Assembly: GCA_900066355.1 (NCBI GenBank)
Contig: FMEL01000013.1
Location: 48,326-112,325 of the forward strand
Source of the DNA: an uncultured Ruminococcus sp.
GTDB taxonomy: Bacteria > Bacillota > Clostridia > Lachnospirales > Lachnospiraceae
Reading direction: 5' to 3'
Length of the DNA: 64,000 nt
Shown: piece after piece, positions 32,023 to 40,471 of the stretch
How positions within the stretch are numbered: the first letter of the stretch is position 1
How the letters are laid out: every line of letters begins with the position of its first letter
Translations under genes and position numbers: made by a program
The notes under the pieces: generated by a model
What the model was told of the DNA's origin: nothing
The model's input: only the letters and a program-made list of their open reading frames with translations
The model's database searches: none

Positions 32023-33534
32023 ATGAAACAGGTAGTGACCTGCCAGGAAATGAAATCCTGTGACAGTTACACGATTGAGAGGATGGGAGTACCGTCCTGT
32101 GTGCTTATGGAGCGGGCGGCTCTGAAAGTTGTAGAAGAACTGGAAAAAAGATTTACAACAGAGAATATAAAGCAAAAGATCCTGTGCATCTGTGGAAGTG
32201 GAAATAATGGCGGAGATGGTGTGGCTATTGCGAGAATCCTGCATCAGCACGGCTATCAGAGCGCAATTTATCTGGCAGGAAATCCGGATCACAGGACGGA
32301 AGAAATGCAGCGGCAGTGCCAGATTGCCGTAAATTATCAGGTGTCTGTTGTGAATAACCTGCATAGTGAGGAATATACTACTATAGTAGATGCCATTTTC
32401 GGCGTTGGACTGACCAGAGAAATAAAGGGTGAATACCGTGAACTGGTCGCTGAACTGAATGAGATGCCCGGCTGGAAAGTGGCGGTTGATCTGCCTTCGG
32501 GAGTGGATGGCGATACCGGTGCTGAGCTTGGAATTGCATTTCATGCAGATCTCACTGTGACGTTTGCTTTCCGTAAAGCGGGGCTTTGCCTGTATCCGGG
32601 AAGAAAGTTTGCAGGACAGGTCGTTGTCGCAGATGTTGGCATCTACAGAGAAGACGGGGCAGAGCCAAAACTGTTTTTAATGGAAAAATCGGATCTGCGT
32701 GAATTGCCGGAGAAAGAGGCAGACGGAAACAAGGGTACCTTTGGAAAAATTCTTGCAGTGGCCGGAAGCAGTGGCATGTGCGGAGCAGCATTTTTGAGTG
32801 CTTCAGGAGTTTTTGCAACAGGAGCCGGAATGGTAAAAATCGTAACACCGGAGGAAAATCGAATTCCGCTTCAGACGATGCTTCCTGAGGCGATGATTTC
32901 GTGCACCGGTGACTGGGGAAAGGATTTTGAGTGGTGTGACGTACTGGTGATCGGCCCGGGAATCGGAATGACGGTGAAGGCGGCCGATAAAGTGGAGTTT
33001 TTCCTTAAAAAAGCAAAACAGGAAAAGAAACAGGTTGTGCTGGATGCAGATGGATTGAATCTTCTGGCAGAGAATCCGAAATGGAAAAATTATCTGGGCA
33101 GACATGTGATCCTGACACCACATATGGGCGAGATGAGTCGTCTGACCGGTAAATCAATCAGAGAATTAAAGAGTGACCGGGCAGGTGCGGCACGTGCGCT
33201 CGCGGCGGAGACAGGGGTGGTATGTGTACTGAAAGACGCGTGCACGGTGACTGCTGCGCCGGATGGGCGTGCATGGATCAGCCTTTCCGGAAATGCCGGT
33301 ATGGCGACAGCCGGAAGCGGAGATGTTTTGTCCGGGGTGCTTGCCGGTATGCAGGCAATGTATCTGGAAACACCTGTTGAGGAGAAAGATGCCGGATTTT
33401 ATGCGGCACTTGGTGTCCTGCTTCACGGAGCGGGCGGGGATCAGGCTGCAATGAGAAAAGGCATGGCCGGCATGAAAGCAGGAGATATAGCCTGTGGTGT
33501 TGCGGAAATTTTAAAAGAACAACAGAACTTTTGA
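32023..33534 (+). CDS. nnr: Bifunctional NAD(P)HX epimerase / dehydratase
   Basis: The 503-residue protein fuses the N-terminal YjeF epimerase domain (CGSGNNGGDGVAIARIL, about residues 54-70) to the ribokinase-like NAD(P)HX dehydratase domain (LTPHMGEMSRL; GNAGMATAGSGDVLSGVLAGM). It repairs hydrated NADH and NADPH, damaged forms that arise spontaneously. It lies between rex and alr. AGGAGGTG precedes the ATG. The fusion is usual in Firmicutes. Both active-site regions look intact. Confidence 0.93.
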   Translation: MKQVVTCQEMKSCDSYTIERMGVPSCVLMERAALKVVEELEKRFTTENIKQKILCICGSGNNGGDGVAIARILHQHGYQSAIYLAGNPDHRTEEMQRQCQIAVNYQVSVVNNLHSEEYTTIVDAIFGVGLTREIKGEYRELVAELNEMPGWKVAVDLPSGVDGDTGAELGIAFHADLTVTFAFRKAGLCLYPGRKFAGQVVVADVGIYREDGAEPKLFLMEKSDLRELPEKEADGNKGTFGKILAVAGSSGMCGAAFLSASGVFATGAGMVKIVTPEENRIPLQTMLPEAMISCTGDWGKDFEWCDVLVIGPGIGMTVKAADKVEFFLKKAKQEKKQVVLDADGLNLLAENPKWKNYLGRHVILTPHMGEMSRLTGKSIRELKSDRAGAARALAAETGVVCVLKDACTVTAAPDGRAWISLSGNAGMATAGSGDVLSGVLAGMQAMYLETPVEEKDAGFYAALGVLLHGAGGDQAAMRKGMAGMKAGDIACGVAEILKEQQNF

Positions 33535-33570
33535 GAAACAAAGTTTTGAAATACAAAGGAGAGTTTTATC

Positions 33571-34737
33571 ATGAAAAAATTTGACAGAGTGAAGGCAGTT
33601 GTTTCTCTGGATGCAATTGCACACAACTTCGAAGAAATGAAAAAAAATATCGCAGAAGGAACAAAGATCGTTGCTGTTATCAAGGCAGACGGTTATGGAC
33701 ACGGTGCGGAAGCAATTGCGCGTCTGATCGAAGATTATGAGTATATCTGGGGATATGCGACCGCCACACCGGAGGAAGCACTCCAGTTAAGAGATGCCGG
33801 AATTGACAAACCGATTCTGATTCTTGGAATTGTTTTCGAAGAATATTATAAAGAGCTGATCGCACATGAGGTACGTATGACTGTCTGTGAATATGAGATG
33901 GCTGCTGCACTTTCCGAGGAAGCGGTCCGTCAGGGCAGGAAGGTACATATCCATATCGGACTGGATACGGGAATGAGCCGTATCGGATTTGCCGATGTAC
34001 CGGAAAGCGTAGAGACGATCAAAAAGATCGCAGCTCTTCCGAATGTAGAGATTGAGGGCATGTTTACACATTTTGCAAGAGCAGACGAGACAGATCGTTC
34101 TCCTGCGATCACACAGCTGAACCGTTATCTTGCATTTGCAGAGCTTCTCGAAAAAGCGGGAGTAGAGATTCCGATGAAACACTGCTCCAACAGTGCCGGT
34201 ATCATCCGTGTTCCGGAGGCAAACTTAAATGCAGTAAGAGCCGGTATTACGATTTATGGCATTTATCCGTCAAATGAAGTGGAGAGAGACATTGTAAAAC
34301 TGATTCCTGCAATGGAATTAAAGAGCCACGTATCATACGTCAAAGATCTTCCGGCAGGCACACCGATCAGCTACGGCGGAACTTTTGCATCTGAAAAAGA
34401 TCTACGTGTGGCAACGATCCCGGTAGGTTATGCAGATGGATATCCGAGAAGCCTTTCCAATAAAGGCTGGGTTCTGATCCGCGGACAGAAAGCTCCGATC
34501 ATCGGAAGAGTCTGCATGGATCAGTTTATGGTAGATGTGACAGACATTCCTGAGGTAAAACACGGGGATGAAGTTACCCTGATCGGAAAAGACGGAGAGG
34601 AATTTATCAGTATTGAGACATTTGGTGATCTGTCAGGCAGATTCTCTTATGAATTTGCATGTGACATCAGCAAACGTGTACCGAGAGTCTATATAAAAGA
34701 CGGCAGAGAATGGGGAGATCTGACCTTCTTTAAATAA
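33571..34737 (+). CDS. alr: Alanine racemase
   Basis: The 388-residue PLP enzyme has the lysine motif AVIKADGYGHGAE (about residues 34-46), the catalytic tyrosine in SYGGTFAS (about 268), and the DQFMVDVTD and YADGYPR segments. It makes D-alanine for peptidoglycan. AAAGGAGAG precedes the ATG. Genes around it (nnr before, mazF-type toxin after) follow the order common in Firmicutes, where a holo-ACP synthase-nnr-alr-ndoA series is known. Confidence 0.96.
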   Translation: MKKFDRVKAVVSLDAIAHNFEEMKKNIAEGTKIVAVIKADGYGHGAEAIARLIEDYEYIWGYATATPEEALQLRDAGIDKPILILGIVFEEYYKELIAHEVRMTVCEYEMAAALSEEAVRQGRKVHIHIGLDTGMSRIGFADVPESVETIKKIAALPNVEIEGMFTHFARADETDRSPAITQLNRYLAFAELLEKAGVEIPMKHCSNSAGIIRVPEANLNAVRAGITIYGIYPSNEVERDIVKLIPAMELKSHVSYVKDLPAGTPISYGGTFASEKDLRVATIPVGYADGYPRSLSNKGWVLIRGQKAPIIGRVCMDQFMVDVTDIPEVKHGDEVTLIGKDGEEFISIETFGDLSGRFSYEFACDISKRVPRVYIKDGREWGDLTFFK

Positions 34738-34871
34738 ACCTCCGGATTGTGGGGACAGTTCGGAAAGATACCTGCAGCCCCATAAGGATGCAGTGAAAAT
34801 ACCACGCATGTATACACAGAAGAAAAATGGAAATACTAATTCCAGAGAAAAAAGAATCGGAGTGTGATTGT

Positions 34872-35219
34872 GTGGTAATTAAGCGAGGGGATATTTTTTA
34901 CGCAGATTTAAGACCGGTTGTCGGAAGTGAACAGGGCGGTGTGCGTCCGGTCCTGATCATTCAGAATGATGTCGGCAACCGTCACAGCCCTACGGTGATC
35001 TGCGCGGCGATTACATCAAAGATGAATAAGGCAAAGCTGCCGACGCACATAGAGATCGATGCATCTGCATATGGAATCGAAAAAGATTCCGTGATTTTAC
35101 TGGAACAGCTGCGTACCATTGACAAAAAACGTCTGAAAGATAAGGTATGTCATCTGGATCAGGTGATGCTTGACAGGGTGAATCATGCCCTTGAGATCAG
35201 CCTGGAGCTTACTTTTTAG
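34872..35219 (+). CDS. ndoA: MazF-type endoribonuclease toxin EndoA/NdoA, no antitoxin gene visible
   Basis: From the GTG at 34872 the 115-residue protein is nearly co-linear with Bacillus EndoA: VIKRGDIFYADLRPVVGSEQ, GGVRPVLIIQND, THIEIDASAYG and ILLEQLRTIDK. It cuts mRNA at a short sequence. The GTG is chosen because the family starts MIVKRGD here and GGAG lies nine bases upstream; an ATG 45 bases earlier would add a foreign extension. In Bacillus an antitoxin gene precedes it after alr; here only 134 bases separate alr from this start and no antitoxin is seen. The antitoxin may be elsewhere or the toxin differently controlled. Confidence 0.9.
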   Translation: MVIKRGDIFYADLRPVVGSEQGGVRPVLIIQNDVGNRHSPTVICAAITSKMNKAKLPTHIEIDASAYGIEKDSVILLEQLRTIDKKRLKDKVCHLDQVMLDRVNHALEISLELTF

Positions 35220-35289
35220 CTGTTTAAGGGTGTTATCCTTGACGAACGTAAGTGAAAGTGCTATATTTTATCAGTAATTATGCAGATTT

Positions 35290-35316
35290 GTAACTGTTCG
35301 GTACCTTCACAGTTAC
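35290..35316 (+). terminator. Hairpin after ndoA, possible terminator
   Basis: Perfect eight-base arms GTAACTGT (35290-35297) and ACAGTTAC (35309-35316) are followed by a moderately T-rich stretch. Confidence 0.45.
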
Positions 35317-35371
35317 GTATATTTTACATTTGAAATCAGTAAGACAGATTGTGGAAGGAAAAGGAAACAAA

Positions 35372-36313
35372 ATGGACGATGGCAGTCGCCTGCCCCTTGA
35401 GGAGGGGCATGTAAAGAAAAAATCAGGGATATTTGATAAACTGACACATATTTTTCATGGGAAGCAACAGGATGCAGTGACCGAGAAAGAAATCATTTCC
35501 ATGGTGGATGAGGCACATGAGAAAGGCGTCCTTCACAAGGATGAAGCTGAAATGATCCAGAATATTTTTGCTTTCGAGGATAAGGAAGTGGGTGCGGTCA
35601 TGACGCATCGGAGCCATGTGGCAGCGTTTGCGCTGGATGATCTGCTCAAAGATGTTGTGGAACATATGATGGAGGAAGGTAATTCCCGTTATCCTGTCTG
35701 CGGAGAGGATATGGATGATATCCGGGGACTGATCCATTATAAGGATGCGCTGAAATTCTTTACACAGAATTCATGGGCGAAGTTCAAACCATTAAAAGAA
35801 CTGCCGGGATTGATACGTAAAGTGACTTTTGTTCCGGAGACCAGACACATCGGTCAGCTTTTTCGTACCATGCAGGCCAGACAGGTACATATGGCGGTTG
35901 TGGTGGATGAATATGGTCAGACAGCAGGTATCGTGACGATGGAAGATATTCTGGAAGAGATCGTCGGTGATATTTTTGATGAGTACGATGAAAGCAAAGA
36001 TACATTCCGACCTCAGGTGGACAACAGTATCATCATTGACGGACTTGCGAGTCTTACGGATGTAGAGCAGGAACTGGATATTGATTTCGGAGATGTTGAG
36101 ATGGAGACACTCAACGGATATCTGACGGAGCATCTGGGACACATTCCTACCCAGGATGATCTCGACAGAGAAATTGTTGCAAACGGCTACAGATTTAAGA
36201 TCCTTTCGCTGGGCAACCGGACGATCGGAAGGGTCAGAGCCGAGAAAATAAATGACAAAGAAACAAAAGGAGAGAGTGAAACATGTCAGGACATTCAAAA
36301 TTCGCAAACATAA
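35372..36313 (+). CDS. CBS-domain protein, CorC/TlyC family without membrane domain
   Basis: The 313-residue protein begins with a charged segment, then the hemolysin-C-like linker (IISMVDEAHEKGVLHKDEAEMIQNIF), two CBS domains (about residues 70-195, VMTHRSH; VDEYGQTAGIVTMEDILEEIVGDI) and a C-terminal CorC/HlyC transporter-associated domain. Relatives with an N-terminal DUF21 membrane domain are cation transporters; this one lacks it and is probably a cytoplasmic regulatory form. The ATG at 35372 has AAGGAAA upstream. The 3' end overlaps the yebC start by 31 bases in another frame, so yebC is probably translated by reinitiation. Confidence 0.82.
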   Translation: MDDGSRLPLEEGHVKKKSGIFDKLTHIFHGKQQDAVTEKEIISMVDEAHEKGVLHKDEAEMIQNIFAFEDKEVGAVMTHRSHVAAFALDDLLKDVVEHMMEEGNSRYPVCGEDMDDIRGLIHYKDALKFFTQNSWAKFKPLKELPGLIRKVTFVPETRHIGQLFRTMQARQVHMAVVVDEYGQTAGIVTMEDILEEIVGDIFDEYDESKDTFRPQVDNSIIIDGLASLTDVEQELDIDFGDVEMETLNGYLTEHLGHIPTQDDLDREIVANGYRFKILSLGNRTIGRVRAEKINDKETKGESETCQDIQNSQT

Positions 36314-37026
36314 AGCACAAAAAGGAAAAAAATGATGCCAAAAAGGGTAAGATCTTTACCGTTATCGGCCGTGAGATCGTTATGGCTGTAAAGGCCGGCG
36401 GTCCGGACCCGAACAACAACAGCAAACTTCGTGATGTCATTGCAAAAGCAAAAGCAAACAACATGCCGAACGATACAATCGACCGTGGCATCAAGAAAGC
36501 AGCAGGGGCAGATTCTGCAGACAGTTACGAGCATGCTACATATGAAGGTTATGGCCCGAATGGTGTTGCAATCATCGTTGAAACTCTGACAGACAACAAA
36601 AACCGTACAGCAAGTAATGTAAGAAATGCATTTACAAAAGGTTACGGAAGCATCGGAACACAGGGTTGTGTATCCTTCATGTTTGACCAGAAAGGTCAGA
36701 TCATCATTGATAAAGAAGAACTGGAAGACGAATGCGGCGATATGGATGCAGATGAGCTGATGATGACTGCTCTTGATGCTGGTGCTGAGGACTTCAACGA
36801 AGAAGAAGACAGCTTCGAGATCCTGACAGCTCCGGATGATTTCAGTGCAGTGCGTGAAGCGCTGGAAAAAGCTGGAATCCCGATGGTAGAAGCGCAGGTT
36901 GCCATGGTTCCGCAGACATACGTAGAGCTTACAGACGAAAATGATGTCAAGAACCTTCAGAGAACACTGGATCTTCTCGATGAGGACGATGATGTCACAG
37001 ACGTTTGGACAAACTGGGACGAATGA
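36283..37026 (+). CDS. yebC: YebC/PmpR (TACO1-like) DNA- or ribosome-associated factor
   Basis: The 247-residue protein has the YebC start MSGHSKFANIKHKKEKNDAKK and the conserved domain II region (YEGYGPNGVAIIVE). YebC proteins were first described as transcription regulators; recent work shows some aid translation of proline stretches. The acidic C-terminus (DLLDEDDDVTDVW) is usual. The start lies inside the end of the CBS gene, with GGAGAG upstream. Length is normal. Confidence 0.93.
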   Translation: MSGHSKFANIKHKKEKNDAKKGKIFTVIGREIVMAVKAGGPDPNNNSKLRDVIAKAKANNMPNDTIDRGIKKAAGADSADSYEHATYEGYGPNGVAIIVETLTDNKNRTASNVRNAFTKGYGSIGTQGCVSFMFDQKGQIIIDKEELEDECGDMDADELMMTALDAGAEDFNEEEDSFEILTAPDDFSAVREALEKAGIPMVEAQVAMVPQTYVELTDENDVKNLQRTLDLLDEDDDVTDVWTNWDE

Positions 37027-37179
37027 TTCATCAGAAATTGATTTGAAAAGATACATCTGAATAAAATTGATTTGTATAAGTAAGGGTACTTCTGCTTGCC
37101 GGATTAAGAAAGAATCACTTGAGTCTGATGGAGAAGCTGGATGCAGTCCTGATGTATATGAATCCATAGTTTTACACAA

Positions 37180-37212
37180 AATACCTTCATGAATGTACAT
37201 GGAGGTATTTTT
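37180..37212 (+). promoter_or_regulatory. Hairpin hiding the ribosome binding site of the ClpP-like gene
   Basis: AATACCTTCATG (37180-37191) pairs with CATGGAGGTATT (37198-37209) over 12 bases with one G-U, around a six-base loop. The right arm contains the whole GGAGGT Shine-Dalgarno and leads into five T bases and the ATG at 37213. It may act as a terminator for yebC and as a translation lock. Confidence 0.65.
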
Positions 37213-37935
37213 ATGTCTGAAAACAAAAATGAAAAACAGCAGGAAATTGATACACAAAAAGAACAGGATGAGCAGATCAGGGAGACGGGACAGCTTACAC
37301 TTGATCAGAACAAAAGGAAACACAGGATTGAACTTCTGACGATCATTGGCGAGGTGGAAGGCCATGACAGCGCGCCTTCACAGAGCAAGACAACGAAGTA
37401 TGAACATGTTCTTCCGAAACTGGCACTGATCGAAGACGATGAAGACGTGGATGGACTGTTGATCCTTCTGAATACGGTCGGGGGAGATGTTGAGGCTGGG
37501 CTTGCAATCGCGGAAATGATCGCATCTTTGAGTATTCCCACGGTATCACTTGTGCTGGGCGGAGGTCACTCGATCGGGGTGCCGATGGCGGTGTCGGCGG
37601 ATTATTCTTTTGCAGTGCCGAGTGCAACGATGGTGATCCATCCGGTGCGTTCCAGTGGGATGTTTATCGGTGTGGCGCAGTCTTACCGGAATATCGAGAA
37701 AATTCAGGACCGCATTACGGGATTTATTGCGGCACATTCCGGCACGACACAGGAACGGCTTGAGGAACTGATGCTGGATACCAGCCAGCTTGTCAAAGAT
37801 GTAGGAACGATGCTTGAAGGAAGAGAAGCAGTTAAGGAAGGACTGATTAATGAGATTGGCGGAATACGGGAGGCGCTTGCACGGCTGCATCAGATGATTG
37901 AAGAAAAAGAATCTGCAGACAGGAAAGGAATGTGA
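37213..37935 (+). CDS. tepA: ClpP-like serine protease (TepA type)
   Basis: The 240-residue protein matches the ClpP/crotonase-fold TepA family: a lysine/glutamate-rich N-terminus, NTVGGDVEAGLAIAEMI, and the likely nucleophile serine in GGGHSIGVPMA (about residues 117-127), then ATMVIHPVRSSG with the histidine. TepA is a cytoplasmic peptidase once linked to protein export in Bacillus. The ATG at 37213 is directly after GGAGGT; the upstream ATG at 37189 lies in the hairpin. It is a single gene between hairpins. Confidence 0.88.
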   Translation: MSENKNEKQQEIDTQKEQDEQIRETGQLTLDQNKRKHRIELLTIIGEVEGHDSAPSQSKTTKYEHVLPKLALIEDDEDVDGLLILLNTVGGDVEAGLAIAEMIASLSIPTVSLVLGGGHSIGVPMAVSADYSFAVPSATMVIHPVRSSGMFIGVAQSYRNIEKIQDRITGFIAAHSGTTQERLEELMLDTSQLVKDVGTMLEGREAVKEGLINEIGGIREALARLHQMIEEKESADRKGM

Positions 37936-37962
37936 AAAATAGTCAGTTTTATGTATGTTTGT

Positions 37963-37991
37963 AAATCTTTTCCTTGTAATAGGAAAGATTT
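37963..37991 (+). terminator. Terminator after the ClpP-like gene
   Basis: Arms AAATCTTTTCCT (37963-37974) and AGGAAAGATTT (37981-37991) pair with one bulged base around a six-base loop, then a short T-run. Confidence 0.65.
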
Positions 37992-38036
37992 TAGCGTATT
38001 ATTATTAAGGGATTGAATGAATATACGCTAGGAGGG
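37992..38036 (+). promoter_or_regulatory. Inverted repeat abutting the nfnA ribosome binding site
   Basis: Perfect arms TAGCGTAT (37992-37999) and ATACGCTA (38023-38030) flank a 23-base AT-rich loop and stop directly before the GGAGGG of nfnA. It could be an operator or an RNA stem controlling access to the site. Confidence 0.45.
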
Positions 38037-38041
38037 AAACA

Positions 38042-38929
38042 ATGTATAAGATTTTAAAAGCTGAGACACTGGCAGCTAAGATCCATCTTATGGTCGTTCA
38101 CGCACCGCGTGTTGCAAGCCACTGTCAGCCAGGACAATTTATCATCGTAAAAATGGATGAAAAGGGCGAGAGAATTCCGCTTACAATCTGTGACTATGAT
38201 CGTGAAGAAGGTACAGTAACAATCGTATTCCAGGAAGTTGGTGCATCTACAATCAAGATGTCCGAATTAAAAGCAGGAGATTCTTTCCGTGATTTTGTAG
38301 GACCTCTGGGATGTCCTTCTGAATTTGTTCATGAGGATATTGAAGAATTAAAGAAAAAGAAAATGGTATTTATTGCCGGAGGTGTTGGTACTGCACCGGT
38401 TTACCCACAGGTAAAATGGCTGAAAGAACATGGTATTACTGCAGATGTAATTCTTGGTTCCAAGACCAAAGATATGGTAATTCTTGAAAAAGAACTTGCA
38501 GCAGTTTCCAACCTTTATGTTACAACAGATGACGGATCTTACGGACGTTCCGGTATGGTTACAAAGACTCTGGAAGATCTCGTTACAAACGAAGGCAAAC
38601 AGTACGATGTCTGTGTTGCAATTGGACCGATGATCATGATGAAATTCGTCTGTCTTCTTACTAAGAAGCTGGGCATCCATACAATCGTCAGCATGAACCC
38701 GATCATGGTTGACGGAACAGGTATGTGTGGAGCATGCCGTCTTCAGGTTGGCGATGAGATCAAATTTGCCTGTGTAGACGGACCGGAATTTGACGGACAT
38801 CTTGTAGATTTCGATCAGGCTATGAAGAGAAGCCAGATGTACAAGACTGAAGAGGGTCGTGCATTACTGAAGCTTCAGGAAGGCGATACCCATCACGGTG
38901 GATGCGGACAGTGCGGAGGTGACAAGTAA
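38042..38929 (+). CDS. nfnA: NfnA: FAD/[2Fe-2S] subunit of NADH-dependent ferredoxin:NADP+ oxidoreductase
   Basis: The 295-residue protein has a ferredoxin-NADP reductase fold (FAD site RIPLTICDYD; NAD site FIAGGVGTAPVYPQ, about residues 111-124) and C-terminal cysteines for a [2Fe-2S] cluster (GMCGACRLQ ... CVDG). Next to nfnB it forms NfnAB, which bifurcates electrons from NADPH to NAD+ and ferredoxin, or the reverse. Dihydroorotate dehydrogenase subunit PyrK is a relative, but the partner gene decides. The stop overlaps the nfnB start by one base (TAATG). GGAGGG precedes the ATG. Confidence 0.92.
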   Translation: MYKILKAETLAAKIHLMVVHAPRVASHCQPGQFIIVKMDEKGERIPLTICDYDREEGTVTIVFQEVGASTIKMSELKAGDSFRDFVGPLGCPSEFVHEDIEELKKKKMVFIAGGVGTAPVYPQVKWLKEHGITADVILGSKTKDMVILEKELAAVSNLYVTTDDGSYGRSGMVTKTLEDLVTNEGKQYDVCVAIGPMIMMKFVCLLTKKLGIHTIVSMNPIMVDGTGMCGACRLQVGDEIKFACVDGPEFDGHLVDFDQAMKRSQMYKTEEGRALLKLQEGDTHHGGCGQCGGDK

Positions 38930-40323
38930 TGGCAGATGCAAAAATGTTAAAAAAAGTACCTGTAAGAGAACAGGATCCGAAGGTACGTGCAACAAACTTT
39001 GAAGAGGTTTGTCTTGGATATAATCAGGAAGAAGCAATGGAAGAAGCTCAGAGATGTCTGGGCTGCAAGAAACCGAAATGCGTAGAGGGATGTCCGGTAT
39101 CTATCAATATCCCTGGATTCATCGAACATATCAAAGAAGGCAACATGGAAGAAGCTTACAAAGTAATCGGACTTTCTTCCGCACTTCCGGCTATCTGTGG
39201 TCGTGTATGTCCGCAGGAGTCCCAGTGTGAAGGACAGTGTATTCGTGGTAAGAAGGGTGAAGCTGTTTCCATCGGTAAACTGGAAAGATTTGTTGCTGAT
39301 TACGCTCTGGAGCATGACATCAAACCGGCTGGCGCAGAAGTGAAGAACGGACACAAAGTTGCAGTTATCGGTTCCGGTCCGTCTGGACTTACCTGTGCAG
39401 GTGATCTTGCAAAAGCGGGTTACGATGTAACTGTATTCGAAGCACTTCATGAGCTCGGTGGCGTTCTTGTTTATGGTATTCCGGAATTCCGTCTTCCAAA
39501 ACAGAAAGTCGTTAAGAAAGAAATCGAAAAAGTTAAAGAACTTGGCGTTAAATTTGAAACAAACGTTGTCATCGGTAAATCCACAACTATCGATCAGCTG
39601 ATCGAGGATGAAGGATTTGAAGCTGTATTTATCGGTTCCGGTGCAGGTCTTCCGATGTTTATGGGAATCCCGGGTGAGAACGCAAGCGGCGTATTCTCTG
39701 CAAACGAATACCTGACAAGAAGCAACCTGATGAAAGCTTTCGATGATTCTTATGATACACCGATCGCAGCAGGCAGGAAAGTTGCCGTTGTCGGTGGTGG
39801 TAACGTAGCTATGGATGCAGCAAGAACAGCTCTGAGACTTGGTGCAGAAGTACATATCGTTTACAGAAGAAGTGAAGCAGAGCTTCCGGCACGAGCTGAA
39901 GAAGTTCATCACGCAAAAGAAGAAGGTATTATTTTTGATCTTCTTACAAATCCGAAAGAAATCCTTGTTGACGAAAACGGTCATGTAAATGGCATGAAAG
40001 TTGTCAAGATGGAACTGGGCGAGCCGGATGCATCCGGAAGAAGACGTCCTGTTGAGATTCCGGGATCTGAGTATGACATGGATGTAGATACTGTTATCAT
40101 GTCTCTTGGTACTTCTCCGAACCCGCTGATTTCTTCCACTACAAAAGGTCTTGAGATCAACAAGAGAAGATGTATCGTTGCCGAAGAAGAAACAGGTAAG
40201 ACATCCAAAGACGGTGTTTATGCCGGTGGTGATGCCGTTACAGGTGCAGCTACTGTTATCCTTGCTATGGGTGCAGGTAAAGCTGGTGCAAAAGGTATCG
40301 ACGAATATCTGAAAAACAAATAA
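38929..40323 (+). CDS. nfnB: NfnB: glutamate synthase-like, [4Fe-4S]/FAD subunit
   Basis: The 464-residue protein has the N-terminal iron-sulfur domain (CLGCKKPKCVEGCP; CGRVCPQESQCEGQC), an FAD Rossmann motif (VIGSGPSGLTCAGDLAKAG) and an NADPH Rossmann motif (VVGGGNVAMDAARTA). It is often misnamed glutamate synthase small chain; with nfnA it is the bifurcating subunit. No large glutamate synthase gene is near. The gene ends before a strong terminator. With HydABC and Rex it forms a redox-balancing set in this window. Confidence 0.93.
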   Translation: MADAKMLKKVPVREQDPKVRATNFEEVCLGYNQEEAMEEAQRCLGCKKPKCVEGCPVSINIPGFIEHIKEGNMEEAYKVIGLSSALPAICGRVCPQESQCEGQCIRGKKGEAVSIGKLERFVADYALEHDIKPAGAEVKNGHKVAVIGSGPSGLTCAGDLAKAGYDVTVFEALHELGGVLVYGIPEFRLPKQKVVKKEIEKVKELGVKFETNVVIGKSTTIDQLIEDEGFEAVFIGSGAGLPMFMGIPGENASGVFSANEYLTRSNLMKAFDDSYDTPIAAGRKVAVVGGGNVAMDAARTALRLGAEVHIVYRRSEAELPARAEEVHHAKEEGIIFDLLTNPKEILVDENGHVNGMKVVKMELGEPDASGRRRPVEIPGSEYDMDVDTVIMSLGTSPNPLISSTTKGLEINKRRCIVAEEETGKTSKDGVYAGGDAVTGAATVILAMGAGKAGAKGIDEYLKNK

Positions 40324-40344
40324 TAAGCAATGCTTATGCGAAGG

Positions 40345-40389
40345 AGCCTTTGGCCGCTGATGGGATGCGGTCAAAAGGCTTTTTTTTTT
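40345..40389 (+). terminator. nfnAB terminator
   Basis: AGCCTTTGGCCGC (40345-40357) pairs with GCGGTCAAAAGGCT (40367-40380), one base bulged, followed by ten T bases. Confidence 0.92.
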
Positions 40390-40471
40390 CTCGAAAATGT
40401 GTTATACTGACCACTGGTAATGTGCCTTTTTATCGAAAAGGACAGGCAAATCATAAGAGAAGGAAAAAATT

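Noticed and set aside
38947..40374. Minus-strand open frame opposite nfnB (475 codons)
   Set aside because: Same reason: very Cys/Phe/Ser-rich, and nfnB on the other strand has all expected motifs.
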